This document shows, one piece after another, positions 9,942-21,388 of a stretch of DNA of 64,000 bases (positions are counted from its first letter, which is position 1; every line of letters begins with the position of its first letter). Where the stretch lies: the NCBI GenBank assembly GCA_022844165.1, contig JALHMH010000007.1, forward strand, positions 62,001 through 126,000, given 5' to 3'. The translations under genes were made by a program, and so were the position numbers. The notes beneath the pieces are model-generated. The model was not told where the DNA came from. It made no database searches and was given only the letters and a program-made list of their open reading frames with translations. The stretch is from Lysobacterales bacterium (GTDB taxonomy: Bacteria > Pseudomonadota > Gammaproteobacteria > Xanthomonadales > SZUA-5).

Positions 9942-10087
9942 GCCCACGCGATTCCCGCCAAGAGTTTCGGTGCATTCGAGGCCTTTGGCATCGCCCGTCG
10001 CGGCGCATCCGCACAACAGCGTTGGCGATGGCTGCGGTTCGCGCCTGACGCCGAGCGCGCCAAGAGCGTCTCGGTGCTATCGGGGGC

Positions 10088-10597
10088 TTATGCAACAGCT
10101 CCGTTCGGCGACACCGAAACCAGCGCCATCATCAGCTCATCGACAAAGTGCGCCTGATGCGCACGTTTGTAAGCCATTCGCTGGCGGCCTTCAATGCCAA
10201 ACCCGAGTTTGGCGTAAAACGCGATCGCGCGTGGATTGTCGGATTCCACGAGCAGTTCGAAGCGCATGACGCCCGCTTCGCGCAAACGAGCGATTGCCGC
10301 CTCGATCATGGTTCGGGCAACGCCGGTACCAACCAGTCGCGGTGCAATCGCGATGGTGCTGAGGTACGCCACGTGGCGCGTACGACCGGCAAATCGCGTG
10401 GCTCGGTAAAAGCCCGCCAGTTCGCCCGAATCGCCGACGCACAGCGAGAAATTTTGGGTACTGAGCAGTTCTTCATACACCGGCTCAAACTGTGCCCGAG
10501 TCATTGCGTCGTAGGCCAGGAAAGGAACAACGGTTGGCGCCATGTACAGCGCATAGACGTCATCTATGTCGGCTGGTCCTGCGAGTCGATGTTGCAT
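10088..10597 (-). CDS. GNAT family N-acetyltransferase
   Basis: A 169-residue GNAT enzyme. The acetyl-CoA-binding motif A is visible as VAYLSTIAIAPRLVGTGVAR (R/Q-x-x-G-x-G/A form), followed by AIARLREAGVMRFELLVESDNPRAIAFYAKLGF (quoted here in pieces: LLVESDN and AIAFYAKLGF), the standard motif B region. By family knowledge it moves an acetyl group to an amine of a small molecule or protein; the substrate is unknown. The ATG at 10597 is chosen because the conserved GNAT sequence begins there (MQHRLAGPADIDDV). An open reading further upstream would run antisense across the guaB 5' region and is not credible. It is divergent from guaB. Confidence 0.85.
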   Translation of the reverse strand: MQHRLAGPADIDDVYALYMAPTVVPFLAYDAMTRAQFEPVYEELLSTQNFSLCVGDSGELAGFYRATRFAGRTRHVAYLSTIAIAPRLVGTGVARTMIEAAIARLREAGVMRFELLVESDNPRAIAFYAKLGFGIEGRQRMAYKRAHQAHFVDELMMALVSVSPNGAVA

Positions 10598-10679
10598 GGC
10601 GGGCTCCAGCCGTAGTTGATTTCCATGGTTGCCCACGGCGAGGATCGCTGGCGCGATATCTGACCGTTTGCCGTCTTGA

Positions 10680-12209
<1,530 letters not shown>

Positions 12210-12309
12210 TCGATCGAGCACAGCGCCGGCAAAACGCGCTGTCGAACGGAGCAGGCAACGCTCGGCGCTCTGCGACGAAGCCGCCTGGATCGTGCCCGAT
12301 GAGCGCGCG

Positions 12310-14628
12310 CTACAGTCCGAATCTCGGTCGCATCTGTGACTGCACCGCAGGGCGCCTCAAGCTGGCCAGCAAACGCGACCTCAGGAATGCCGCGTCGTCG
12401 ATCGCGGGGGGCGAATAGCGTTTAGCGAATTCGTCAGCCGTGAGTGCGGGACTCTTCAGGTGGCCCTGGAACAATCGGCATCCTCGCGCTCTAAAGAAGC
12501 GCAACTGCGCCTCGCTTTCGACGCCTTCTGCAAGTACAGTGAGATTCAATTGTTGGCCCAAAGCGACGATCGCGCCGGCAATGATGTCGCCGCCCTTGGT
12601 ATCGCCGACATCGGCGACAAAACAGCGATCGATCTTGATCGTATCTACGGGCAGACGGCGCAGATACGCCAGCGAGCTGTAGCCGGTGCCGAAGTCGTCG
12701 ATCGCGATTCTGATTCCAAGCAGGCGCAGCGCCGACAAGGTTCGTTCGATGTCCCGCCCATGTTCCATCAGCAGACTTTCTGTCAGCTCAAGTTCCAGGG
12801 CTGCCGGGTCTAGTCCGGACTCTGCCAATATGCGCATCAGCCGTGATTGGAACTCGGGATTCAGCAACTGGCGCGCCGAGAGATTGACACTCAGGCGCAG
12901 CGCCTCGTGCCCGGTCTGGCGCCAGCGTTGCACTTGCCGGCACGCCGACTCCAACACGCGATCGCCGAGGCGGCCAATCAGTCCGCCGTCCTCCGCCGCA
13001 GCGATGAACTCTCCGGGCATGACCAATCGGCCGTCGGCCATACGCCAGCGGACCAACGCCTCTACGCCCGTGAGGCGTTCGTCTTCGCAATCAAAGATCG
13101 GTTGATAGTGAACAACGAATTCGTCCGCCAACAGCGCGCGTCGCAATTGGGCATCCAGGGTCAGTTTCCGCTGCGCACTGGCCACCAGTTCAGGCGTGTA
13201 GAACTGGTGTTCGTTGCCGCCGGTCGACTTGGCGCGGTACAACGCTGCATCCGCGCCGCGCAGCAGCTGCATGCTCGAAGCGCCGTCGTCTGGAAACACG
13301 GAAAAGCCGATGCTGGCTTCCACGAATGCCACCTGCCCATCGGCGAAACACACTGGCTCGCGCAGTGCTTCCAGGAGTCGCTCCGCGAGCAGCGAAGCGC
13401 CCTTCGCGTCTGCGGCCGACCGCGCGATGATCATGAACTCATCGCATCCAGTTCTTGCGATGAAATCCTCGCCACTCAATATCGAACGCAGGCGCCCGGC
13501 CACGCTGCGCAGCAAAAAGTCGCCGTAGTCGTACCCGAGCCCATCGTTGACAATGCGGAAACGATCGATATCCAGCAGCCCGACAAAGAAGCGTCCGCCC
13601 CCCGGGGATTGCGCACTCTCGTCGATCATGCGCTGGGCCGCGACGCGATTCGGCAGCCCGGTCAAAGCATCGATCTCGGCCACATGATTTGACACCTGCT
13701 GACGCGTCTCCGCTGCGTCCAGCGCGTTCCGCAGCTGCGTTTCGCTATGGAGATCCGCCGCATCGCGCTCGATGGCTGCCCCCAACGCGGCAGCGATGAT
13801 TCGCATGCTGGCTTCATTTGCGGCAGCCCACATCCGCGAATGCCCGTCGTCAATGCCGAGAAATCCGAAGAGTCCCGCGCGGCAGCGAATCGGGACCACC
13901 ATCAACGAGCCGATACCAAGCGCCTTCAACGCATTGCGTTCGATCGGCGGAAAGTCATTCAACGTGCCACGTATGCACTGGTCCTTTTGCAGCACGCGAA
14001 TCCAGCGGGCTTGCGCGGCACTGATCGGCATCCTGACGCCATCGCGCAGCGCCGACAACCCATTCTTCTGCCAGATCGAGTGCCGGATACTGTAGTTGCC
14101 GGGGTCGGTGCCCTCGAATTCGAACAGAAATGCCCGTTGTGCCTGGAAGCACTCACCGACACGCCTCAAGAGTTGCGCGATTCTGGCTTTGAGCGGGCCG
14201 TTCCCCAGCAGCAGCGGCGCCGACTGCGCCGCCAGGCTTAAGCCGGCATCGACCGATTTGCGATCGCTGATGTCGAACAGCACACAATGGAAAGCCTCAG
14301 CGTCGCCATCACTGCCGCGTTCGACCCAGGAGCGGTCCTCGACCCAACGCCATCGATGACCGCAACGAATCCGATACTCCATGTGCCAGCGCTCGGGATC
14401 CGCCGGCAGCGCGAGAATGTCGCTTTCGATCCGCGCCAGATCTTCCGGATGCATCAGCTCGGCAAAACAGGCGCCTCGCTGGAGCGCCTGCGCGTCGATG
14501 CCCCAATCGATGGCATTGGCGGACACTTCCTCAATCGGCCAGCCCGGTGCATTGCGCCAGCGAATCGCAATGGCGCCGGTGTCGGTGATGGCATTGGCAA
14601 GGAGGATTTTTTCGACGTTGGCGATCAT
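12310..14628 (-). CDS. PAS-GAF-GGDEF-EAL cyclic-di-GMP signalling protein
   Basis: A 772-residue soluble protein with four domains: a PAS-like domain (about 20-125, ending LFDISDRK), a GAF-like domain (about 150-290), a GGDEF domain (about 317-475) starting DALTGLPNRVA, and an EAL domain (about 490-745). The GGDEF signature is altered to GCDEF at about 394-398, so cyclase activity is doubtful. The EAL domain keeps EALVRW, NLSARQ, ELTES, DDFGTGYSSL, KIDRCFV and AEGVES, so c-di-GMP phosphodiesterase activity is likely. Such composite proteins often bind GTP at the degenerate GGDEF site to activate the EAL (family knowledge). No transmembrane segment is evident. A TAGGGGCGAGGC ribosome site supports the ATG at 14628. 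Confidence 0.92.
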   Translation of the reverse strand: MIANVEKILLANAITDTGAIAIRWRNAPGWPIEEVSANAIDWGIDAQALQRGACFAELMHPEDLARIESDILALPADPERWHMEYRIRCGHRWRWVEDRSWVERGSDGDAEAFHCVLFDISDRKSVDAGLSLAAQSAPLLLGNGPLKARIAQLLRRVGECFQAQRAFLFEFEGTDPGNYSIRHSIWQKNGLSALRDGVRMPISAAQARWIRVLQKDQCIRGTLNDFPPIERNALKALGIGSLMVVPIRCRAGLFGFLGIDDGHSRMWAAANEASMRIIAAALGAAIERDAADLHSETQLRNALDAAETRQQVSNHVAEIDALTGLPNRVAAQRMIDESAQSPGGGRFFVGLLDIDRFRIVNDGLGYDYGDFLLRSVAGRLRSILSGEDFIARTGCDEFMIIARSAADAKGASLLAERLLEALREPVCFADGQVAFVEASIGFSVFPDDGASSMQLLRGADAALYRAKSTGGNEHQFYTPELVASAQRKLTLDAQLRRALLADEFVVHYQPIFDCEDERLTGVEALVRWRMADGRLVMPGEFIAAAEDGGLIGRLGDRVLESACRQVQRWRQTGHEALRLSVNLSARQLLNPEFQSRLMRILAESGLDPAALELELTESLLMEHGRDIERTLSALRLLGIRIAIDDFGTGYSSLAYLRRLPVDTIKIDRCFVADVGDTKGGDIIAGAIVALGQQLNLTVLAEGVESEAQLRFFRARGCRLFQGHLKSPALTADEFAKRYSPPAIDDAAFLRSRLLASLRRPAVQSQMRPRFGL

Positions 14629-14706
14629 GCCTCGCCCCTAACTTGTGCTTGTCAGGCCGGAGTTTGCTACATCGTCCGCCCCAGAAAAGTTCGGTTGCCG
14701 ACAAAA

Positions 14707-17412
14707 TCAGTTTTTGCGAGATTCTTGGCGCACTTCTTCAAGATCCTTGTCGACCATGTCACGGATTTGCACAGGATGTTGGTCGTTCAGACCGGCGCGC
14801 ATTGTCGCCAGTAGCTGTTCGGCCTCTGTATGACGCTGCATACCGCGCAGACTGCGCGCATGACGCAATGGCGCAAGCAGCGCGAACTGTGAGCCGTCGG
14901 TCGATAGACGGGATTCTTCCAATAGTTGCCTGGTCAGGGCATAGGCCTCATCGAATCGACCTTGGCGTTGTAACGATCCGGTGTATTGATAAAGCACGCG
15001 AAGCCGATCCGAATCGCCCGGAGCGAGCGTGCCAAGGGCGCGGTCGAGCGCTTCGCGGAACTCAGCATCGGCCTCTTCAAATCGCGCGTTGTTGCGCAAC
15101 GATGAGGCAAACTCGCTGCGCGCCACGAGTGTGCTGCGGTGCGCCTGGCCAAACCGCGTCTGGGTACCTTCGAGGGACGCTTCCAAGAGCGCAAGCGCCT
15201 CTTCATTGCGCGCCACGTTCGAGAACAAGACGCTCAGGTTCAAGGCTGTTTGCAGTGTTTCAGGATGCGTCTTCCCCTGCTGCTGGACACGCTTTCGATA
15301 CGCACGTTCCATGATCGGCAGCGCGCTGGCGATATCGCCCGTCAAATGCAGCAATCGCGCATAGTTCTCTTCCAGGGTCGTTAGCGTCGGGTGATCGACC
15401 TCCAGGTGTTGAACGCCCAAAGCGTGCGCTGCGCTCAGATGTTCGCGAGCGAGCGTTAAATTGCCCATCCGCTCATGACGCAGCGCCAAATTATTCGCCG
15501 CAACAAGCGTAAGCCAGTGCGTCGGCCCAAGCAGCTTTCCCAACTCGATGAAGGTTGTTTGCGCGAGCGCCAGCGCGGCGCCGTGTTCGCCATTGTCAAA
15601 CAACGCCGCGGATTTTTCAGTCAGCGCCTGCGCGGTATCAGGATCGATCGCACCGAAGGTCTCTTGCGCAAATCGGTAAGCCTCATCGGCAGCCGCCAAT
15701 GCCCGCTCCGGCCGCTTTGCACCGCGCTCGCTCAGGGCGATGTTGATGGATACATAAGCGCGCAATCGCGCGGCCCAATCCGCCGGGCATTCAAGACACT
15801 GCCCCGCGCTCGCCAGTTGCCCGAGCGTCTGACGAAACTCCACAAGCGCCGAATCGAACTCGCCGAGTTCTGTCAGGGCGCGCGCATGCGCCGCGAGAAT
15901 ATGCAGCCGCACCGCGGTGCTGGCAGCTTCCTCTCGCAGCAGCTCGGCCAACGCCTCGCGCGCTTCAGCCACACGACCACCCTCAAGCAAGGCGCGCGCC
16001 TTTCCAAACTCCGTCAGCTGAAGTCGCGCACCGGTGATGCCCGCCGCCCGAAAGTCGGCCGCGGCAGCGGCGAAGTACTCGACGGCACGCGGCGTATCGC
16101 CAAGCGCGCGCCAGGTTTCTGCCAGGGATGCGCGCATGCGCGCACGTGCGACAGGTGCGTCGGACAGGTTGCGTTCCAGTGCACGGTCGGCGTCGCCCAG
16201 GACGTCGTGAACGGTGACGGCCCGGCCCTTTGCAAAACTCGGATTGGCACGCGACAACAGCCCGGTCATCAGTTCGATCATGCCTTCGGATTCCTGGCGC
16301 TGGGCTTGTTCGCGCAGAGCGAACTGCATGCTGATGGTCGCGGCGCCAAACAAGGCCAGAGTGACAGCGGTTGCCGAAGCCACCAAAATACGATTGCGCC
16401 GCGCAAACCGGCGCATTTCGGCGTACAGGCTGGCTCGCCTCGCCAAGATTGCCTCATCCGCCAGATATCGGCGCAGGTCCTCGCTGAATTCAGCAGCGTT
16501 GCGATAGCGCTGGTCCTTTTCCTTGGCCAACGCTTTGGCGAAAATCGTATCGAGATCGCCGGCAAACCTGGCGTCGACACTGGCCAGAGGCCGCGGCACA
16601 GCGTTAATGATGGCGTTGAGCACTTGCGCCAGATTGACGCCGGTCACGGTGTAGGGCATCGCGCCGGTCAACAGGCGATAGCCAATCATGCCGAGCGCAT
16701 ACACGTCGGTGCGGATATCGACCGCACCGGGCTCGCTCATCGCTTGCTCTGGGCTCATATAGGCCACGGTGCCGACCACAACGCCGACACCAGTCAGTTC
16801 GTCGCCGCCACGGTCGGCCGACAGGCGTGCAACGCCAAAGTCGAGCACCTTGGGTTGGCCGTCAGCTTTGACCAGAATGTTGCTGGGTTTCAGATCGCGA
16901 TGAATGACACCGCGGATATGCGCGTGTTCTACCGCGTCGCAAATGCGACGCAAGATATCCAGACGCTCAGGCACACCGATCGCTGCGCAGTAATCGAGCA
17001 GCGGCGTGCCTTGCACATACTCCATTGCGATATACGGTGCACGGCCCATCTCGGCGGAGGTACGGCCACTGGCGATCACTTGAGCGATGCCGGGATGGGT
17101 GAATCGCGCGAGGATCTGCGCTTCCTGTTGGAAGCGCGCCAGGTGTTCGGCGTGGGTGATGCCGACGTGCAGCGTTTTGATGGCTACCAGACGCTGCGGG
17201 TGACGTTGTTGCGCCAGAAACACAACGCCCATGCCACCGGCACCGAGCACACGGACGATGGAAAAATCGTCGATGTCATGCCCAATCCAGGCCGCCGGCG
17301 TGAGTGCCAGCGGCAGAACCGTTGGTCCTGCCGCCGCCGAAACGGCGACCCGCGATGGCGGGTCGACGGCCTGCATCAGCGTTGCCGGCTGCTCCATCCT
17401 GCACCATTTCAT
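14707..17412 (-). CDS. Membrane-anchored serine/threonine protein kinase with C-terminal TPR-like repeats
   Basis: About 901 residues. The N-terminal Hanks-type kinase domain (about 48-320) has the glycine loop GAGGMGVVF, VAIKT with Lys79, the catalytic HRDLKPSNIL (Asp173), DFGVARL (Asp191) and the activation segment VAYMSPEQAM, so it looks active. A single transmembrane helix follows at about 341-362 (ILVASATAVTLALFGAATI). The remaining 530 or so residues are Ala/Leu/Glu-rich helical repeats, best read as tetratricopeptide repeats, placed outside the cytoplasm if the single helix spans once. The ATG at 17412 fits a GGAACAGGG site; ATG 17397 is an alternative. The upstream BNR-repeat gene ends 16 bp away on the same strand, so the two are probably co-transcribed. 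Confidence 0.9.
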   Translation of the reverse strand: MKWCRMEQPATLMQAVDPPSRVAVSAAAGPTVLPLALTPAAWIGHDIDDFSIVRVLGAGGMGVVFLAQQRHPQRLVAIKTLHVGITHAEHLARFQQEAQILARFTHPGIAQVIASGRTSAEMGRAPYIAMEYVQGTPLLDYCAAIGVPERLDILRRICDAVEHAHIRGVIHRDLKPSNILVKADGQPKVLDFGVARLSADRGGDELTGVGVVVGTVAYMSPEQAMSEPGAVDIRTDVYALGMIGYRLLTGAMPYTVTGVNLAQVLNAIINAVPRPLASVDARFAGDLDTIFAKALAKEKDQRYRNAAEFSEDLRRYLADEAILARRASLYAEMRRFARRNRILVASATAVTLALFGAATISMQFALREQAQRQESEGMIELMTGLLSRANPSFAKGRAVTVHDVLGDADRALERNLSDAPVARARMRASLAETWRALGDTPRAVEYFAAAAADFRAAGITGARLQLTEFGKARALLEGGRVAEAREALAELLREEAASTAVRLHILAAHARALTELGEFDSALVEFRQTLGQLASAGQCLECPADWAARLRAYVSINIALSERGAKRPERALAAADEAYRFAQETFGAIDPDTAQALTEKSAALFDNGEHGAALALAQTTFIELGKLLGPTHWLTLVAANNLALRHERMGNLTLAREHLSAAHALGVQHLEVDHPTLTTLEENYARLLHLTGDIASALPIMERAYRKRVQQQGKTHPETLQTALNLSVLFSNVARNEEALALLEASLEGTQTRFGQAHRSTLVARSEFASSLRNNARFEEADAEFREALDRALGTLAPGDSDRLRVLYQYTGSLQRQGRFDEAYALTRQLLEESRLSTDGSQFALLAPLRHARSLRGMQRHTEAEQLLATMRAGLNDQHPVQIRDMVDKDLEEVRQESRKN

Positions 17413-17428
17413 CCCTGTTCCGTGCAGT

Positions 17429-20146
17429 TTACTCCGGTTGCACCGGCGCCACGATGCCGAAGATGCGATTGGCTTGCGGTTGATGATCGCCCGGGGTGTT
17501 GTCGGTGAGCGGGAAAACCACGCGATTACCGGAAATGACGGCACCGCTCACCGTTTGCCAGGCGATGGTTGTGCTGTCGCCCACCACTGTTGGGCCATAG
17601 CGCCGCAGCTGCCAGCCGCTGCCCGAGAACTCATAGCCGTGATAGATGATTTCAGCCAGCGCATACGGACAATTCTGAAACTCGAACTGCAACGGCAGTC
17701 GCCCCTGAACGAATCCCGTGTCGTCCAGTACCGTTTCGCTGCTCAGTGAGGCAACGTTGACAATTTGTGTGCAGGCTGTGCCGCTCTTTTCCTGACCGGG
17801 GTTCAGCTGAATATCGCTGAGCGTACCTTGTTGTGCTTCGCCTTTGTCCTCTGTATCGAAGACGAAACTCGCCACGCCACTTTGCTCAGCATCGACGATA
17901 CCGTCGCCATTGCCATCTCCGCCGTTCGGTGCAGAAGACTCGGTGGCATTCGAAGCGCCATCGAGGTCGCTGTCTGCGTGTTGCGTCGATCGCATGGTTC
18001 CGCCGGCCGTTCCCGTGTGCACGGTCGGCGTACCGTCGGCTGCATATGAGACCGCCAGACCAGCGCCGCCAACGGCAGGCGAACCAACGCCAGTGGGCAT
18101 CCAGGACAGGCCACCGTTGTCGCTGCGGTACACGCCACCTGGCGCGGCATCTTTTCCGGCGACGCTGGCATAGATGCGCTGGCGGTTCTGAGGATCGGCT
18201 TGCAGTGCGAGGACTTCCGTGCCCGAGATGCCGTTGTCTTGACGCGTCCATCGCAGTCCGCCGTCATCGCTGCGGTAGATGCGGGCCTGGCCCGGCTGGC
18301 TGGGATCGGACATGCCGACAAACACGCGCCCGTCGACGACGACCAGCGCGGAGACGTCCCAAACAGCACCGGTGCCGCTCATCCTGGGTAGTCCTTCGGT
18401 GGCCTCCGTAAACCGTCCGTTGTGGGCGACGAACACCCCGTTCGAGCCGATGGGTAGCGCATCTGCGCAGCTGGCGCAGTAGCCGTTGGCGCGTGTACCG
18501 ACGAATATCTGACCGGGTTTGCCGATGGCAATTGCTGTCGGAGTCGGCGCATACGTGCCGGGTGTGCAGGCGCCAACGGGTAGCGTATCGAATGGTTGCC
18601 ATGAAGCGGCGGCATCAACGCTGCGCCAGACGCGCGGCACTTTGAGCCCGGCCTGCCCTTGGTCACATTGGATGCGGCCATCCGCCGCAAAGTAGAGCAC
18701 CTGCGCAACACCCTGTTTGACCGATGCGGTGTCGACAACGAGCGAGCGCACCTGCCCCAGTTGCGCCGCGCCACCGGTGGGCATCGGCACGAGGCGATCT
18801 GCAGCGGACCAGCTGCGACCGCTGTCGCTGCTCACAAAGACGCCTCCGCGATAGCTCGACTGCGGCATCCCCAGCGGCGCAAAGTCGGCGCCAACGGCAT
18901 ACACGCGGACATTCATTGGCGACAGCGCGTTGCCGGGGTCGTATACCAGCGCATTGATCGTATCGAGCCCCAGATCTGAATTCGATCGAAACCAGGTGAG
19001 GCCGTTGTCCTCTGACCGATAAAGCGCCGGCAGTGTCGGCCCTGCGCGATCATTGCGCACGCCCGCAAGCAGAATCGAGCCGTGCGGCGGCTGCGCGGCG
19101 ATCGCGGCGATTGGCGTACTGCGAGGCCCGCCGCCGACATTCGTCCATTGCCGATCGGTACTTCCTGCAACAAGCACACCCTCTGCAGAGAACGCGACCC
19201 ATCGGTTGTGACGCGAATCGATCAGAACTTCGCCGATGGCTTGTGTGCCCGAGCCACGCTGCGTGACGAAGCTGGTACCGCCGTCCTGACTCTGCGCAAC
19301 GCCTTCGGTCGTGCCGAACAACAACCGCTGACTATCCAGCGGATCCGAGGCGAGGCTTTGCAGACGCGCCGTACCCAACTGTGGTGTCAGATCCTCAAAG
19401 GCGCTGCCGCCATTCGGCGACCGATAGCTGCCGAAAGCACCGGAGAGGAAAAACTGGCCAACAACGTTGGCATTAAACGCGAACAGTTCGGCCCGCGCTG
19501 CGCCGTCGGCATCCCACGGACCTGCCACCGGCGAAAACCGCGCGCCACCGTCGGTACTCAGATACAAGCTTGCGGGGTGGTTCTTCAGATTGCGCTCACC
19601 GGCCCACACCAGGACACGGCGGCTGTTATTTGGGTCCACCGCAACCCGCTCGATGCGCTCGGGCAACTGCGTGTTCGCGACGCGCGTCCAGCGCTCGCCG
19701 GCATCGTCGCTGCGCCACAATCCGGCACGGGTCGCCAACCAGAGCTGGTTCGATGCGCTCGCGGCGTAGGCAATGTCCAGAGTCGCAAAACCCGGCGCGG
19801 TTGTTGGTAAGCCAACGCTCTTGCTGCGCCAGTTGCGTCCGCCATCGACAGAGATGAACGCACCGCCGGCGCCGGCCAGTGCCAGGATTTGTGCTCGATT
19901 CGGATGCGCAACGATGCGCAGCGCACCCGGCAGCGCCGAGGTCAGTCCGGCAGATGCGCTATGCCAGGTGGTGCCACCATCCATCGACTTGTAGATGAAT
20001 CGGTCGGCGCTTGCGTAAATAGCGCCATCGCTCACCGTGGCGCTGTCGATACGTCCGCCTTCGGGTCCGTGCGAGGTCCAGCGCAGATCAGAAGCGTGCG
20101 CCTGGAGGCCGATCATCATAGAGAGGCAGAGTGCATTGGTTTTCAT
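17429..20146 (-). CDS. Secreted BNR/sortilin-type repeat protein with choice-of-anchor-like C-terminus
   Basis: A 905-residue exported protein. It has a Sec signal peptide (MKTNALCLSMMIGLQAHA), then at least ten Asp-box/BNR repeats of form S-x-D-G-G-x-x-W spread through the protein (MDGGTTWHS, VDGGRNWRS, DDAGERWTR, EDNGLTWFR, SDSGRSWSA, DDGGLRWTR, DNGGLSWMP and degenerate others). These should fold as beta-propellers, as in sialidase-like and VPS10-like proteins. A linker PNGGDGNGDGIVDAEQS resembles the calcium-binding stretch that precedes choice-of-anchor U domains, and a final beta-rich domain with two spaced Cys follows. No sialidase catalytic residues were identified, so an adhesive or binding role is more likely. 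ATG 20146 is chosen for its signal peptide and AAGGAAC site. The kinase gene follows at 16 bp. Confidence 0.82.
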   Translation of the reverse strand: MKTNALCLSMMIGLQAHASDLRWTSHGPEGGRIDSATVSDGAIYASADRFIYKSMDGGTTWHSASAGLTSALPGALRIVAHPNRAQILALAGAGGAFISVDGGRNWRSKSVGLPTTAPGFATLDIAYAASASNQLWLATRAGLWRSDDAGERWTRVANTQLPERIERVAVDPNNSRRVLVWAGERNLKNHPASLYLSTDGGARFSPVAGPWDADGAARAELFAFNANVVGQFFLSGAFGSYRSPNGGSAFEDLTPQLGTARLQSLASDPLDSQRLLFGTTEGVAQSQDGGTSFVTQRGSGTQAIGEVLIDSRHNRWVAFSAEGVLVAGSTDRQWTNVGGGPRSTPIAAIAAQPPHGSILLAGVRNDRAGPTLPALYRSEDNGLTWFRSNSDLGLDTINALVYDPGNALSPMNVRVYAVGADFAPLGMPQSSYRGGVFVSSDSGRSWSAADRLVPMPTGGAAQLGQVRSLVVDTASVKQGVAQVLYFAADGRIQCDQGQAGLKVPRVWRSVDAAASWQPFDTLPVGACTPGTYAPTPTAIAIGKPGQIFVGTRANGYCASCADALPIGSNGVFVAHNGRFTEATEGLPRMSGTGAVWDVSALVVVDGRVFVGMSDPSQPGQARIYRSDDGGLRWTRQDNGISGTEVLALQADPQNRQRIYASVAGKDAAPGGVYRSDNGGLSWMPTGVGSPAVGGAGLAVSYAADGTPTVHTGTAGGTMRSTQHADSDLDGASNATESSAPNGGDGNGDGIVDAEQSGVASFVFDTEDKGEAQQGTLSDIQLNPGQEKSGTACTQIVNVASLSSETVLDDTGFVQGRLPLQFEFQNCPYALAEIIYHGYEFSGSGWQLRRYGPTVVGDSTTIAWQTVSGAVISGNRVVFPLTDNTPGDHQPQANRIFGIVAPVQPE

Positions 20147-20356
20147 AGTAAAGTTCCTTAGCGCAATTCGCGCACGAGTCAAGTGAGCGGTCCGTTCGCC
20201 GCCCTTTTATTGATGCATAGATCGTCGTTGAGGAACTGCTGCCGCCAGTCGATGTGAGAATTTGCGAGAATTGGGGACGCTAAATCCTCGCCACAAAGCC
20301 GCTTTTACGAGCTACGTTTGTTAGCCTTGCGCATGGTCGGGAGAGAGCAAACGGAG

Positions 20357-21388
20357 ATGCGGCTCCAAGCCCTGGAAAATTCACCGAGTGGGGCTGAGTT
20401 GCGGCCGGGCAGTCTGGCTGACCTGCATGAATCTAACGCGCTCCTTGGCGGCGTGTTCGATTTGTCTCCCGTTGCGATGGCGCTGCACGAACCCGAACAT
20501 GTGATCCTCAATGCCGCCGCACAGCAGTTGTTGGGCACCGAGCGAGATGCCGATCCTGCGCGTTTCCTCCGGGCGCTGTCCGAGAAACTCGGCGCAGCGC
20601 CGCGCACTGGCGAATTCGTCAATGTCGATAGCGAAAGGCATTTTGTGGTCAATCAAACCCGACTCGTTGGTGCGGGCGAGTTGTGGTTGTGGTCGATACT
20701 GGACGTCAGCGCCACCCATCAATTGAAGCGTCAACGCGATCAGTTGCTGACGTTTTTCATGCACGACCTGCGCCATCCATTGTCGTCGATTCTGGCGGTG
20801 ACAGGCGATGAACATGCGGCGCCGGTCGCGCCGACACCGCAGCAATTTGCGGAGATTCGCCGGCTCGCCAGGTTAGGGCTGCGTTGGGCCGAAGACATGG
20901 CCGCACTGCTCCAGGCGAGTAGTCTCGAACCACGAACATTCCAGCAGATTCCGCTGCACGAGGTGGTCGACGAAGCGGTGCAAACCTGGTGGATCCATGC
21001 ACGCACGTCGGGAATCGAGCTGAAACTGATGAGTAACGATGAGGTCAACGTCCGCGGTCACCGGGAGTCTTTACTACGGGTGATCAGCAACCTCTTGCAC
21101 AACGCGATCGAGCACAGCCCACCTGGGAGCGTCGTCATTCTGGGTTCGACACGCAGCCCCCTGGGTACACAACTGCGTATCCGCAATCGCGTGCTCGCGC
21201 CGGGCGACCGTCGGCGCGGACTCGGATTGGGTTTGCGGTATGTGCAAAGCGTAGCCAAGCAGCACGGAATCAGTTTCGCCGCTGGAATGCCGGCGGACGG
21301 CGAACACTTCGAGGCGACGCTGCATTTCGTCGCCGACGTATTGCGCGCGCCGCCATCGCGTCGCGCGTTGCAGGCCCAACGCCCATGA
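20357..21388 (+). CDS. Soluble PAS-type sensor histidine kinase
   Basis: About 343 residues with no transmembrane segment. An N-terminal PAS-like sensor (about 33-118, SPVAMALHEPEHVILNAAAQ) leads into a DHp domain with FFMHDLRHPLSS (phospho-acceptor His136 in the H-D-L-R-x-P form) and an HATPase domain with an N box LLRVISNLLHNAIEHSPPG and a G box RRGLGLGLRYV. It autophosphorylates on His and should pass the phosphate to the response regulator encoded next, whose start overlaps its stop (ATGA). The cue is likely cytosolic. ATG 20357 has an upstream GGGAGAG; ATG 20333 in the same frame is an alternative start. Confidence 0.9.
   Translation: MRLQALENSPSGAELRPGSLADLHESNALLGGVFDLSPVAMALHEPEHVILNAAAQQLLGTERDADPARFLRALSEKLGAAPRTGEFVNVDSERHFVVNQTRLVGAGELWLWSILDVSATHQLKRQRDQLLTFFMHDLRHPLSSILAVTGDEHAAPVAPTPQQFAEIRRLARLGLRWAEDMAALLQASSLEPRTFQQIPLHEVVDEAVQTWWIHARTSGIELKLMSNDEVNVRGHRESLLRVISNLLHNAIEHSPPGSVVILGSTRSPLGTQLRIRNRVLAPGDRRRGLGLGLRYVQSVAKQHGISFAAGMPADGEHFEATLHFVADVLRAPPSRRALQAQRP

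Noticed and set aside
15475..17508. 677-codon plus-strand open frame antisense to the TPR kinase
   Set aside because: The minus-strand frame carries clear kinase motifs; the other strand has no recognisable domain.
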